A stretch of DNA of 64,000 nt from UBA1195 sp045598025 (GTDB taxonomy: Bacteria > Bacteroidota > Bacteroidia > Bacteroidales > WCHB1-69), in NCBI GenBank assembly GCA_045598025.1, contig JAZLLH010000010.1, positions 1-64,000 of the forward strand. Direction: 5' to 3'. Of the stretch, positions 16,450 through 24,195 are shown one piece after another (within the stretch, counting starts at the first letter, position 1; every line of letters starts with the position of its first letter). The position numbers and the translations under genes were made by a program. The notes under the pieces were generated by a model. That model searched no databases and had not been told where the DNA came from. It saw only the letters and a list, made by a program, of their open reading frames with translations.

Positions 16450-17455
16450 GATACTCTTTATAGGAAATTTTCTGCACAACCTCACATTTGCCAATGCCTG
16501 GGTGTTGCTGTTTCTGCTACTGATTCCGGTTCTGACCGCCTTATACATATGGAAACAGAATGAGATGCAGGCTACCTTTACGGTTTCAAACGACAAGGCT
16601 TTTATGAAATCAAAAAAAAGCTGGAAAGCCCGCTTACACGTTCTTCCCTTTGCCCTGCGCATGGCAGCCCTCTGTTTTGTCATCATTGCGCTGGCTCGTC
16701 CCCAATCGAACATGTCGCACAAAAATGTAGACGTGGAGGGCATCGATATCGTCATGGCTTTGGATGTTTCCGGGAGCATGATGGCCATGGATTTTCAGCC
16801 GAACCGCTTGGAAGCCTGCAAAAACGTGATTGAAGAATTTGTAGACAGCCGTCCGAACGACCGTATGGGACTGGTTGTATACAGCGGAGAAGCATACACC
16901 AAATGCCCGCTGACCACCGATCATGCCACGCTGCAGAACAGTTTGGCCGAAACCAAATTCGGAATCATTGATGACGGAACAGCCATAGGAGATGGTTTGG
17001 GAACCGCCATCAACCGATTGAAAGAAAGCCAGGCCAAAAGCAAAGTAATCATACTGCTATCGGATGGTGTGAACAATACCGGGTACATGGATCCTCTCTC
17101 TGCCGCCGAAATTGCAAAAAACAAAGGCATACGGGTATATACCATCGGATGCGGAAGCATAGGAGAAGCCCCGATTGCCATTCCTCATTATGGAATAATT
17201 CGAACCAAAGTGGAGATTGATGAAAAACTGCTTTCAACCATAGCTTCCTCCACGGGTGGAAAGTATTTCCGGGCACAAAACAAGAACAAATTGAAGGAAG
17301 TGTATCACGAGATTGACCAATTGGAAAAATCACGCATATACGAAACGGTATTCACCAATCGGAGCGAAGAATTTTTCCCCTTCCTATGCATAGCGTTTCT
17401 GTTATTCCTGACAGAACTGATTTTAGAATACACTGTGTTTTACTTACGACCTTAG
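16442..17455 (+). CDS. batA: VWA-domain protein BatA
   Basis: 337 residues from the ATG at 16442, which overlaps the upstream stop. The frame opens earlier, but that part duplicates the lysine-rich end of the upstream gene in another frame. Two N-terminal membrane segments (AWVLLFLLLIPVLTALYIW and MAALCFVIIALA), then a von Willebrand A domain with an intact MIDAS site: DVSGS near residue 104 and SDGVNN near residue 203. A C-terminal helix (FLCIAFLLFLTELILEYTV) completes the BatA plan. Bat proteins are linked to oxygen tolerance and envelope stress in Bacteroides, with an unsettled mechanism. The DUF389 gene starts 3 nt after its stop. Confidence 0.85.
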   Translation: MNKILFIGNFLHNLTFANAWVLLFLLLIPVLTALYIWKQNEMQATFTVSNDKAFMKSKKSWKARLHVLPFALRMAALCFVIIALARPQSNMSHKNVDVEGIDIVMALDVSGSMMAMDFQPNRLEACKNVIEEFVDSRPNDRMGLVVYSGEAYTKCPLTTDHATLQNSLAETKFGIIDDGTAIGDGLGTAINRLKESQAKSKVIILLSDGVNNTGYMDPLSAAEIAKNKGIRVYTIGCGSIGEAPIAIPHYGIIRTKVEIDEKLLSTIASSTGGKYFRAQNKNKLKEVYHEIDQLEKSRIYETVFTNRSEEFFPFLCIAFLLFLTELILEYTVFYLRP

Positions 17456-17457
17456 CC

Positions 17458-18864
17458 ATGACCAATTTCGAACAAAACCAACCGGAAGAAATAGAACTGA
17501 CGTTTGCCGAACGGGTACGCAACTCTCTGCGGAAATTTTGGAGGACAGTCAAGTATCTGGCCCATATTGAAAGGGACTCTGATCCGGAAACGGCCATTCA
17601 AAGTATCTCATCATCCATCGAATTCAAGGGAATCAATTTGTGGATTCTGGCCATTGCCATCCTGATTGCATCCATAGGATTGAACGTCAACTCTACCGCT
17701 GTGATTATCGGCGCCATGCTGATATCTCCTCTCATGGGACCTATCAACGGCATCGGACTCGGCATCGGCATCATGGACGAAAAATTACTGAAAAAATCGC
17801 TGAAGAATCTGGGTCTCATGGTAGTGATCAGTCTGATTGTATCCACCCTGTACTTCATACTGACACCTTTAAATGAAGCACGATCCGAACTGTTGGCCCG
17901 CACATCGCCTACCCTATTCGATGTATTGATTGCCTTTTTCGGAGGATTGGCCGGCATCATTTCCATCGCTCACAAAAAGCCGTCGCTTACCGTCATCTCC
18001 GGTGTGGCTATTGCCACAGCTCTGATGCCGCCTCTATGCACCGCAGGATACGGTTTGGGAACATTACAGTTTAGATATTTTTTCGGAGCCATATACCTGT
18101 TTTTCATCAATACGGTATTCATCGCTCTGGCCACATTTCTTATTGTACGCTACCTTCATTTTCCCTACAAAATTTTTGTAAACCCCCAACAAAAGAAAAT
18201 AGTCAAAAGAAGCATCAGCCTTTTTGTTATCATTGTATTGATACCCAGTATTTTCTTTGCTATACAAGTGGTAAACGAGACCTCATTCAACAGCAACGTT
18301 TCCAGTTATCTGGCCGAACTTTCCAAGTCTCCGCTCATGGATGAGACACAAATCATTTCCGCAAAAAAGGAATTTTCCAGAAAACAATCGTCCGTCACGC
18401 TGACGCTTTTTGGAAAAGAACTGAGCAAAAATGAAATATTCCTGTTACAAAACGACATGGAAAATTTCGGATTAAAAAAGACCCGTCTGATTGTAAAACA
18501 GACAGAAAATGCCATTACTACAGCTTCCCAATCGGAACTTTTAGAACAGATGTTGAAAAAAAAGGACCGGCAGATCCAACGAAAAGACTCTCTGATTGAA
18601 TCCCTGCAGCAAAGCATACTTCCTGTCAACACCGACTCCAATTTACTGAGGCATGTAAGTAAGGAAATGATGGTGCAATATCCTTTTGTACAAACTTTTT
18701 CCGTCAGTAATGCTATTTACACGAATCCGCACACACAGCAATCGGACACCATTCCCACCGCACTGATTACCTGGAAGAACAAACCCAACGAAAGCGCCAA
18801 ACAACAAATGAGGGCATGGCTACAGATACGCTTGGACTTGGACACACTCATCATTGTTGAATAG
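17458..18864 (+). CDS. DUF389 membrane protein
   Basis: 468 residues from the ATG at 17458. The N-terminal half has five to six membrane helices with the DUF389 signature NVNSTAVIIGAMLISPLMGPINGIGLG (given here in pieces: NSTAVIIGAMLISPLM, then GIGLGIGIMD). The C-terminal half is soluble, with a coiled-coil-like region (QMLKKKDRQIQRKDSLIESLQQ) and a final domain of unknown role. The family is broadly conserved and functionally uncharacterised. It is last in the batD-batA-DUF389 operon. Confidence 0.85.
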   Translation: MTNFEQNQPEEIELTFAERVRNSLRKFWRTVKYLAHIERDSDPETAIQSISSSIEFKGINLWILAIAILIASIGLNVNSTAVIIGAMLISPLMGPINGIGLGIGIMDEKLLKKSLKNLGLMVVISLIVSTLYFILTPLNEARSELLARTSPTLFDVLIAFFGGLAGIISIAHKKPSLTVISGVAIATALMPPLCTAGYGLGTLQFRYFFGAIYLFFINTVFIALATFLIVRYLHFPYKIFVNPQQKKIVKRSISLFVIIVLIPSIFFAIQVVNETSFNSNVSSYLAELSKSPLMDETQIISAKKEFSRKQSSVTLTLFGKELSKNEIFLLQNDMENFGLKKTRLIVKQTENAITTASQSELLEQMLKKKDRQIQRKDSLIESLQQSILPVNTDSNLLRHVSKEMMVQYPFVQTFSVSNAIYTNPHTQQSDTIPTALITWKNKPNESAKQQMRAWLQIRLDLDTLIIVE

Positions 18865-18960
18865 CGTTATGCCCTCCTGTTTGAATCGGAACAGATGTAA
18901 AAAAACAAAATGATTTGAACATTTTTAAAAAAAAAGTCAGAATCGTATGTGATTTATTTA

Positions 18961-18969
18961 TACTTTTGC
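18961..18969 (+). promoter_or_regulatory. -7 box upstream of the DUF2795 gene
   Basis: TACTTTTGC on the plus strand. The ATG at 19054 is 85 nt further on, so the leader is long for this genome; it contains the AT-rich palindrome TTAATATATTAA (18988-18999). Confidence 0.5.
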
Positions 18970-19053
18970 AACGGCTGATTGTTATTCTTAATATATTAAA
19001 AATCAATAATTTCAGAAATACTATTTTAAAATACTCGAATTAAATACAGAGAA

Positions 19054-19275
19054 ATGTACTGGACTTTAGAATTGGCATCGAAATTGGAAGACGCACCATG
19101 GCCTGCCTCCAAAGACGAATTGATTGATTACGCTGTCCGCTCCGGCGCCCCGCTGGAAGTGGTGGAAAATTTGAACGAAATCGAAGACGACGACGACATA
19201 TTCGAGTGCATAGAAGACTTGTGGCCGGACTATCCGTCAAAAGATGACTTCTTTTTTCAGGAAGACGAATACTAA
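19054..19275 (+). CDS. DUF2795 domain protein
   Basis: 73 residues, strongly acidic. MYWTLELASKLEDAPWPASK and the ELIDYAVRSGAP segment match the DUF2795 family, which is found as short proteins across Bacteroidetes and has no known function. The stop lies 8 nt before the ATG of the lipoprotein gene, so it heads an operon with the lipoprotein, the LytM-like gene and rluA. Confidence 0.85.
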   Translation: MYWTLELASKLEDAPWPASKDELIDYAVRSGAPLEVVENLNEIEDDDDIFECIEDLWPDYPSKDDFFFQEDEY

Positions 19276-19285
19276 ACATCACGTG

Positions 19286-20335
19286 ATGCAGGGAAATTTC
19301 GGAAAACTCATACCCATTTTGCTCCTGATACTTTTTGCAGCTTGCGAAGCGAAAGAGTTCAGTGTAAACACTGAGAATCCGAAAGAAATCACCATTGTCT
19401 ACGGACTGCTTCAGCCGGAAGAAACGACCCACTATCTGAAGATATACAAAGGCTTCCTGACGGAAGGAAGTGTTTTTGACGCAGCCAAGGACATCCACAA
19501 CTACAGTTACATAGACAGCATAGACGTTTATCTGAATGAATACAAAGGGAAACAACTGCTCCGTTCCATTTTATTCGACACAACCACCTGTGTACCAAAG
19601 GATTCAGGAAGTTTCACCTACCCTTTACAGATATTGTACACGGCGCAAGCGAAACTGGACAAAGACCTGCACTACGAAATTGTCATTCGGAACCGCTATT
19701 CCGGAAAAGTCGTCAAAGCAGAAACGGAAATAGTAGGTGATGTACTGGTCACCAAACCGATGCGATACTCGAAAGAGCTGAACATCGGATACAACACCCA
19801 GAACATCCGGTTCAGGGAAGCCGCAAACACCTATTACTATGAAGCTTCTTTAACCTATTATTATACAGAATTACTGGAAGATCACTCTACACGGCAGGGC
19901 AAACCCGTCCTTTGGAAATTGGGAAACTGCGCATTCGAGCCTACGGCTTTTTACAAAGAGCTTAACATTTCCTATCAGGGAGAAGTATTTTACCGCAAAA
20001 TAGCAGAAGCCATTGCGGATGATCCGAGTGTAGTATCCAGGCATACGGACTCCATCGTTCTCTGCATACACACTGCAGGAAAAGATCTGTACAAATACAT
20101 GCTTGCCAGTTCCGCAAGCACAGGACTGAACCAGGAAAGGCTCACCTATTCCAATATCCGCAGTTACGAAAATGAAGAAGCTGCAGCCGAAAACAAAACG
20201 GACGGAAATGCATTGGGCATTTTTTCCACCAAAGGGACCAACACCGTCATGTTCAGAGACTTTGGCATCGTTTCACGCGATTCCCTTCTGCATGGGAAAC
20301 ACACCAAACACCTGAAATTCACGGATATCTATTAG
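19286..20335 (+). CDS. Lipoprotein, possibly DUF4249-like
   Basis: 349 residues from the ATG at 19286; an earlier in-frame start would overlap the DUF2795 gene and push back the signal peptide. The signal ends at the lipobox LFAAC, so it is a lipoprotein. The mature part begins with a beta-rich domain (ITIVYGLLQPEETTHYLKI) that resembles the start of DUF4249 proteins, which are often encoded near TonB-dependent receptors, but here no receptor gene is adjacent. Assignment tentative; function unknown. Confidence 0.65.
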   Translation: MQGNFGKLIPILLLILFAACEAKEFSVNTENPKEITIVYGLLQPEETTHYLKIYKGFLTEGSVFDAAKDIHNYSYIDSIDVYLNEYKGKQLLRSILFDTTTCVPKDSGSFTYPLQILYTAQAKLDKDLHYEIVIRNRYSGKVVKAETEIVGDVLVTKPMRYSKELNIGYNTQNIRFREAANTYYYEASLTYYYTELLEDHSTRQGKPVLWKLGNCAFEPTAFYKELNISYQGEVFYRKIAEAIADDPSVVSRHTDSIVLCIHTAGKDLYKYMLASSASTGLNQERLTYSNIRSYENEEAAAENKTDGNALGIFSTKGTNTVMFRDFGIVSRDSLLHGKHTKHLKFTDIY

Positions 20336-20336
20336 G

Positions 20337-21185
20337 ATGAAAGAAGATTGGCAAAAACGCTGGGACGAATTCCGGCAACGGATTCGGGACAAATACAGGC
20401 TCATCATCATGAATAAAGCCTTGGAAGAGAAATTCTCCCTGGAATTGTCCAAGTTGAACGTTTTTGTCGTACTGACCCTCGGTATTGTAACATTGATCGC
20501 TTTGACTACCCTGCTGATTGCCTTTACCCCCCTACGGGAATACATTCCGGGATATGGAAGCAGCAAGCAAAACAAGAAACTATTCGCTCTCCAGGTTCAA
20601 GTTGACTCACTGAAACAACAGGTGAACGCATACCAGGCATTCACAGAGAACCTGCAACAGGTATTCGTCAACGAAAATTTCGCATCCGATACCGACAATT
20701 TCCACATCACAGAAAAAAGTGCAGGCAAAACAGCTGAATTTGCATTCTCCAAAGAGGACAGCGCCATATTGAATATTTCTCTTCAAAAGATAGAAAACGA
20801 AGAGACGCAAACTCTTTCCATAAAAAGAAAAAGCAGAAAACAACGGCACATGTTTTTCCAGCCGGTTTCCGGCCCTCTGCAGACTGCCTACTCCTCCTCT
20901 CATCCCGAAATCCGCGTGCAAAACCTCCGCCAACAGACAGTACACGCCATTGCCGATGGGAACGTTGTGCTGGCAGATCCCTCCCGGGGAGAGATTTGTA
21001 TACAGCATCCGGACAATACATTGAGCATGTACCGCCATTTGGGTTCCCTTCTGGTACAGGCAAATGAATATGTAAAAGGAGGTCAGGTCATCGCCCGCAC
21101 TTCCGAAAAAGGAGGATACACCGCTTTTGAAATGTGGATGGAAGGGAAATCCGTCGATCCCCAAAAATATTTCATTTTTCAATAA
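20337..21185 (+). CDS. LytM (M23-type) protein, predicted catalytically inactive
   Basis: 282 residues: a short cytoplasmic start, one membrane helix (VVLTLGIVTLIALTTLLIAF, residues about 43-62), a coiled-coil-like stretch (LFALQVQVDSLKQQVNAY) and a C-terminal LytM domain. The M23 pattern is recognisable (HAIADGNVVLAD, MYRHLGSLLVQ, YVKGGQVIARTS, KSVDPQKYF), but the catalytic HLH motif is replaced by TAF in YTAFEMW, and no zinc-binding H-D pair is obvious in the first motif. It therefore probably acts as a regulator or scaffold for cell-wall amidases, as EnvC- and NlpD-type proteins do. It starts 1 nt after the lipoprotein stop, and rluA follows by 8 nt. Confidence 0.8.
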   Translation: MKEDWQKRWDEFRQRIRDKYRLIIMNKALEEKFSLELSKLNVFVVLTLGIVTLIALTTLLIAFTPLREYIPGYGSSKQNKKLFALQVQVDSLKQQVNAYQAFTENLQQVFVNENFASDTDNFHITEKSAGKTAEFAFSKEDSAILNISLQKIENEETQTLSIKRKSRKQRHMFFQPVSGPLQTAYSSSHPEIRVQNLRQQTVHAIADGNVVLADPSRGEICIQHPDNTLSMYRHLGSLLVQANEYVKGGQVIARTSEKGGYTAFEMWMEGKSVDPQKYFIFQ

Positions 21186-21193
21186 AGACCGCT

Positions 21194-21889
21194 ATGCCTC
21201 TGCACATCCTATACGAAGACAATCACCTGATTGCCATAAACAAACAGAGTGGGGAACTGGTACAGGGCGACAAAACAGGGGATTTGGCTCTCAACGAACA
21301 ACTGAAACTGTTTTTGAAAGAAAAATACCACAAGCCTGGCAATGTGTTTTGCGGAGTCATCCATCGAATTGACCGTCCGGTCAGCGGAGCAGTTCTCTTC
21401 GCCAAAACATCCAAGGCCCTGAGCCGCATGAACCAACTTGTCAAAGATAGGGAAATAGAAAAAATATATTGGGGAATTGTACAGAATCGACCTCCCAAAG
21501 AAGAGGACACACTGATACACTACCTCCGTCGCAATGAATCCGAAAACCGGACCTATGTTTCAACGGCAGAAAGAGAAGGCTTCCTGAAATCTGAGCTGAG
21601 CTACCGCCTTATTGACAGTTCCGATCGCTATCACCTGTTGGAAATTCATCTGAAAACCGGGCGACATCATCAGATACGCGCACAATTGTCTGCTATAGGA
21701 TGTCCGCTGAAAGGAGATTTGAAATACGGAGCTCCACGATCCAATCCCGACGGTTCCATCAGCCTGCACTCCCGATCCATCTGTTTTATTCACCCCGTCA
21801 GCAAGACAAGCGTGCACATCGTAGCTCCGCTGCCCGACGAAAAACTTTGGCAGTTTTTTTCCAAAAATGCGGAAAGCAAGGAAAAATGA
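21194..21889 (+). CDS. RluA-family pseudouridine synthase
   Basis: 231 residues from ATG 21194. The start gives LHILYEDNHLIAINKQSG, the usual opening of the catalytic domain; an in-frame ATG at 21134 lies within the previous gene. The catalytic motif is HRIDRPVSG with its aspartate, followed by LKTGRHHQIRAQL. There is no N-terminal S4 domain, so it is a short RluA-type enzyme acting on tRNA or rRNA; the target uridine is not determinable. A weak terminator follows. Confidence 0.88.
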   Translation: MPLHILYEDNHLIAINKQSGELVQGDKTGDLALNEQLKLFLKEKYHKPGNVFCGVIHRIDRPVSGAVLFAKTSKALSRMNQLVKDREIEKIYWGIVQNRPPKEEDTLIHYLRRNESENRTYVSTAEREGFLKSELSYRLIDSSDRYHLLEIHLKTGRHHQIRAQLSAIGCPLKGDLKYGAPRSNPDGSISLHSRSICFIHPVSKTSVHIVAPLPDEKLWQFFSKNAESKEK

Positions 21890-21901
21890 TGCCATTATTT
21901 T

Positions 21902-21927
21902 TCATTTTCTGCGAAAAATGAGTTTTT
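21902..21927 (+). terminator. Probable intrinsic terminator after rluA
   Basis: Arms TCATTTTC and GAAAAATGA (one bulged A) around a TGC loop, then GTTTTTC. It separates the 19-21.9 kb operon from the peptide cluster. Confidence 0.5.
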
Positions 21928-22032
21928 CTTAGAAAACATATTTACATAAGTATCAATATGCTGTGTTTTTTTATTAAAATTCACTCATAAACTAATACAT
22001 TACAACACAGTATTTTATTTTTTTTCTTTTTT

Positions 22033-22068
22033 TTTGAAAGAAAAAGAAAAAAACTTCATTATATTTGC
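22033..22068 (+). promoter_or_regulatory. Promoter of the peptide cluster
   Basis: The -7 box is TATATTTGC (22060-22068). A TTTG at 22033-22036 could be the -33 element although the spacing of 23 nt is longer than at the ribosomal promoters of this window. The predicted start near 22075 leaves about 260 nt before the precursor ATG at 22337. Confidence 0.6.
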
Positions 22069-22092
22069 ACATGACAAAATTCGATAATTGCC

Positions 22093-22254
22093 ATGGAAAC
22101 ATTAACCCGATATACTCCCCTTTCCCGGAAAACGAGATCGGACATCCCTGTCCCAATCTGTATCGTTTCCGGCAGCCATTGGTATAGATACGACAGATTG
22201 AGGTCCAAATGCAAATTGGGCCAGAACAGATTCTGCCGAAGAGCGTCCCTATAA
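22093..22254 (+). CDS. Possible 53-residue upstream ORF in the cluster leader
   Basis: An open frame from ATG 22093 to TAA 22252-22254, starting METLTRYTPLSRK and ending CRRASL. It is basic and has three cysteines, with no membrane segment or leader motif. Its ATG lies 25 nt after the -7 box, the same spacing as real genes in this window (10090, 29822, 53721). The stop falls inside the first arm of the hairpin at 22245-22278. The length alone is not significant, so this could be chance; translation could also serve only to control the leader structure. Confidence 0.25.
   Translation: METLTRYTPLSRKTRSDIPVPICIVSGSHWYRYDRLRSKCKLGQNRFCRRASL
22154..22200 (+). other. Stem in the cluster leader RNA
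   Basis: CAATCTG-TA-TCGT (22154-22166) pairs with ACGA-CAGATTG (22190-22200): 11 base pairs with a two-nucleotide bulge and a 23-nt loop. It overlaps the possible upstream ORF. Confidence 0.45.
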
Positions 22255-22278
22255 TCAAGTGCGGCCGTTTATAGGGAC
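22245..22278 (+). other. 10-bp hairpin just upstream of the precursor gene
   Basis: GTCCCTATAA (22245-22254) and TTATAGGGAC (22269-22278) are perfectly complementary around a 14-nt loop that contains CGGCCG. No T-run follows, so it is not a standard terminator. It may be a regulatory fold, an RNA-processing site or a protein-binding site. Confidence 0.55.
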
Positions 22279-22336
22279 TGTAATTTTCAGGTGCACACCA
22301 AAACAAAAGAATCAACTAACTCAAAATTCCAAAAAA

Positions 22337-22564
22337 ATGAAAAACAATGAATTTTCCAAAAAATTCGGACTGAATGAAGAAGAATTGAATCAGATTGTCG
22401 GAGGAAGCTCTTTCATACTGGAAAGCTTCGTTTCCTGCGACTGTGGACTGACTAGTGAATTCTGCAAAGAACGATGTATCAATTGTGTAGAAATGAAATC
22501 ATCTAAAGAAACCTGTTCTACCTTTGGTTGCCAAAGCGGCAAAGTTGTAAAATCACTGTGGTAA
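22337..22564 (+). CDS. RiPP precursor peptide with double-glycine leader and seven-cysteine core
   Basis: 75 residues. The leader is 23 residues and ends NEEELNQIVGG, a classical double-glycine leader with the conserved E-L-x-x-I-x-GG spacing read by C39 peptidases. The predicted core is 52 residues, with Cys at core positions 11, 13, 20, 24, 27, 37 and 42. There are Ser, Thr and aromatic residues near the cysteines that could be radical cross-link acceptors, and the chain ends SLW. I chose ATG 22337 because it gives the canonical leader length; the frame is open to 22259. The maturase gene starts 65 nt after its stop. The leader fits what I remember as the GG-Bacteroidales natural-product families, but I recognise no described peptide in the core. 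Confidence 0.85.
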   Translation: MKNNEFSKKFGLNEEELNQIVGGSSFILESFVSCDCGLTSEFCKERCINCVEMKSSKETCSTFGCQSGKVVKSLW

Positions 22565-22629
22565 AAACGCAAATATCAATTCTTCGGATGTGCCTACGGG
22601 CACATCCTTCCTTCAAAACAGAAAAAATC

Positions 22630-24183
22630 ATGGAACAACAACATATAGATCCTACTGCATATTACCAAATACATCCGAACTACACCCTGGTCCCGGGAAA
22701 ACACGGCGCGTTTCTGACCAACAGCCGGGAAAATTCCATATTTTACCCAAATACAGAAATAGACACTAATTTTCTGCAGACCATTTCTCCACTCTACGCT
22801 TCCATTTTTGCCTATTGGGACGGAAGTCTGAACTATGAAGACACCTTGATGAAAATCAACCGGGAAACAGACATTCCCGTCGACACCCTGAAAAAATTCA
22901 TTCAACCCTGTCTGGAAAACTCCGAACGAATGCTTCTGAAGTGGGGTGGAGAAAAACAGTCATTCGAATTCAACGCATGGATTCCCAAGCGATTCCTGGT
23001 CAAAAATTCCTCCCGTCAAGTGCGTAAAGACCTGCCTACTCCAAAGGATTTCCTACTGGATAAAAAAGATTGGGACCTGACGCAGGCTCGGACGCCCTAT
23101 CCTTTCTCACTCAACATCATGTTGACCAATCAATGCCAGACCGACTGCCTGTACTGCTATGCGAACAAAAAGCAACGCGATTACCGGCCCCTGAAAGTAG
23201 AAAAATGGGAAGAAATCATTGACGAAGCCGAGCAGATGGGCGTATTCGACATCGAACTGAACGGAGGGGAAGTATTCCTGTATCCGAACATAGAACAGCT
23301 ACTGGAACGCGTACACCGTTACGGATACCGGCCCTATCTGTCAACCAAAATTCCTCTGTCAGAAGAGCGCATTGAAAAACTGAAAGCGGCCGGCATGCGG
23401 GAACTGCAAGTATCCATTGACGCATGGGATTCGCCTGTGCTGGAAAAACTTCTGCACGTCGGACCCGATTATTTTCCCAGGCTGCAGAAAAGCCTGCACC
23501 TTCTGGAACAAAAAGGCATTACGGTAAAAGTCAAATCAGTCATCACTCGTTACAACGATGACCTGGAACTCATCACTCGGTTGTTGGACGGCCTGTCCGG
23601 CTATCACAACATCGTAGAAATCAGCCTGGCTCCGGGAGAATACAGCCTCTATAAAGGCGCCGAAGCATTCGCAGACTACCGCAGCAGTCTGGAACAATGG
23701 AAACGCATCAACGAATTGACAAACAACTATATTCAAAAACACACTTCCCCTTGTCAAATCGGTTGCCAGGCTCCCAGCAACCAGGAAGAATATTCCGGAG
23801 CTCTCAGCAAAAAAGCCGACCTTTTTGCCCAACGGAGCCGCTGTTCGGCGAACATCAGCGGACTGCACCTCCTACCGGACGGGAAAGTAGGTATCTGCGA
23901 AGAACTATATTGGAATCCTCGCTTCCTCATCGGAGACCTCCGCTGCCAAAGTTTGCAGGAAATATGGAATTCAGAAAAAGCCCTGAATCTATACCATCTG
24001 TCTCAGCAGGCTTTCCGAAAAGAAAGCGTCTGCAGTTTCTGCCCAGAATTCACCGATTGCCACCAGATTAATGGGGTATGTTGGAAATACATTCTGGAAG
24101 CATACGGAACAGACAACTGGGACTACCCAGATCCCCGCTGTCCCTACGCTCCTCCTGCCTTGAACAAATTTTACCTTCAATAA
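22630..24183 (+). CDS. Radical SAM/SPASM peptide maturase
   Basis: 517 residues from ATG 22630; earlier in-frame codons would overlap the precursor gene. The radical SAM cluster motif is C169-x3-C173-x2-C176 (TNQCQTDCLYCYA), with the GGE motif in LNGGEVFLYP and a complete TIM-barrel pattern after it. The C-terminus carries a SPASM domain: Cys405, 423, 468, 471, 477, 484 and 504, enough to bind two auxiliary [4Fe-4S] clusters. The N-terminal 140 residues (HPNYTLVPGKHGAFLTN...) are not catalytic and may be a leader-binding domain like PqqD; that is inference. Enzymes of this design make thioether or C-C cross-links in peptide precursors. It sits between the precursor and a membrane protein gene (12 nt). 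Confidence 0.9.
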   Translation: MEQQHIDPTAYYQIHPNYTLVPGKHGAFLTNSRENSIFYPNTEIDTNFLQTISPLYASIFAYWDGSLNYEDTLMKINRETDIPVDTLKKFIQPCLENSERMLLKWGGEKQSFEFNAWIPKRFLVKNSSRQVRKDLPTPKDFLLDKKDWDLTQARTPYPFSLNIMLTNQCQTDCLYCYANKKQRDYRPLKVEKWEEIIDEAEQMGVFDIELNGGEVFLYPNIEQLLERVHRYGYRPYLSTKIPLSEERIEKLKAAGMRELQVSIDAWDSPVLEKLLHVGPDYFPRLQKSLHLLEQKGITVKVKSVITRYNDDLELITRLLDGLSGYHNIVEISLAPGEYSLYKGAEAFADYRSSLEQWKRINELTNNYIQKHTSPCQIGCQAPSNQEEYSGALSKKADLFAQRSRCSANISGLHLLPDGKVGICEELYWNPRFLIGDLRCQSLQEIWNSEKALNLYHLSQQAFRKESVCSFCPEFTDCHQINGVCWKYILEAYGTDNWDYPDPRCPYAPPALNKFYLQ

Positions 24184-24195
24184 AAATCCATCTCT

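Larger units (their letters stand above)
21928..22336 (+). other. Promoter and structured leader region of the peptide cluster
   Basis: This long non-coding stretch holds an AT-rich segment, a -7 box at 22060-22068, a possible 53-codon ORF (22093-22254), and stems at 22154-22200 and 22245-22278. Between the last stem and the precursor ATG the sequence is A-rich with no recognisable site. Confidence 0.6.

Noticed and set aside
22528..22630. Upstream start of the radical SAM gene overlapping the precursor
   Set aside because: The extra 34 codons overlap the precursor in another frame and do not resemble the N-terminus of such enzymes; ATG 22630 is preferred.
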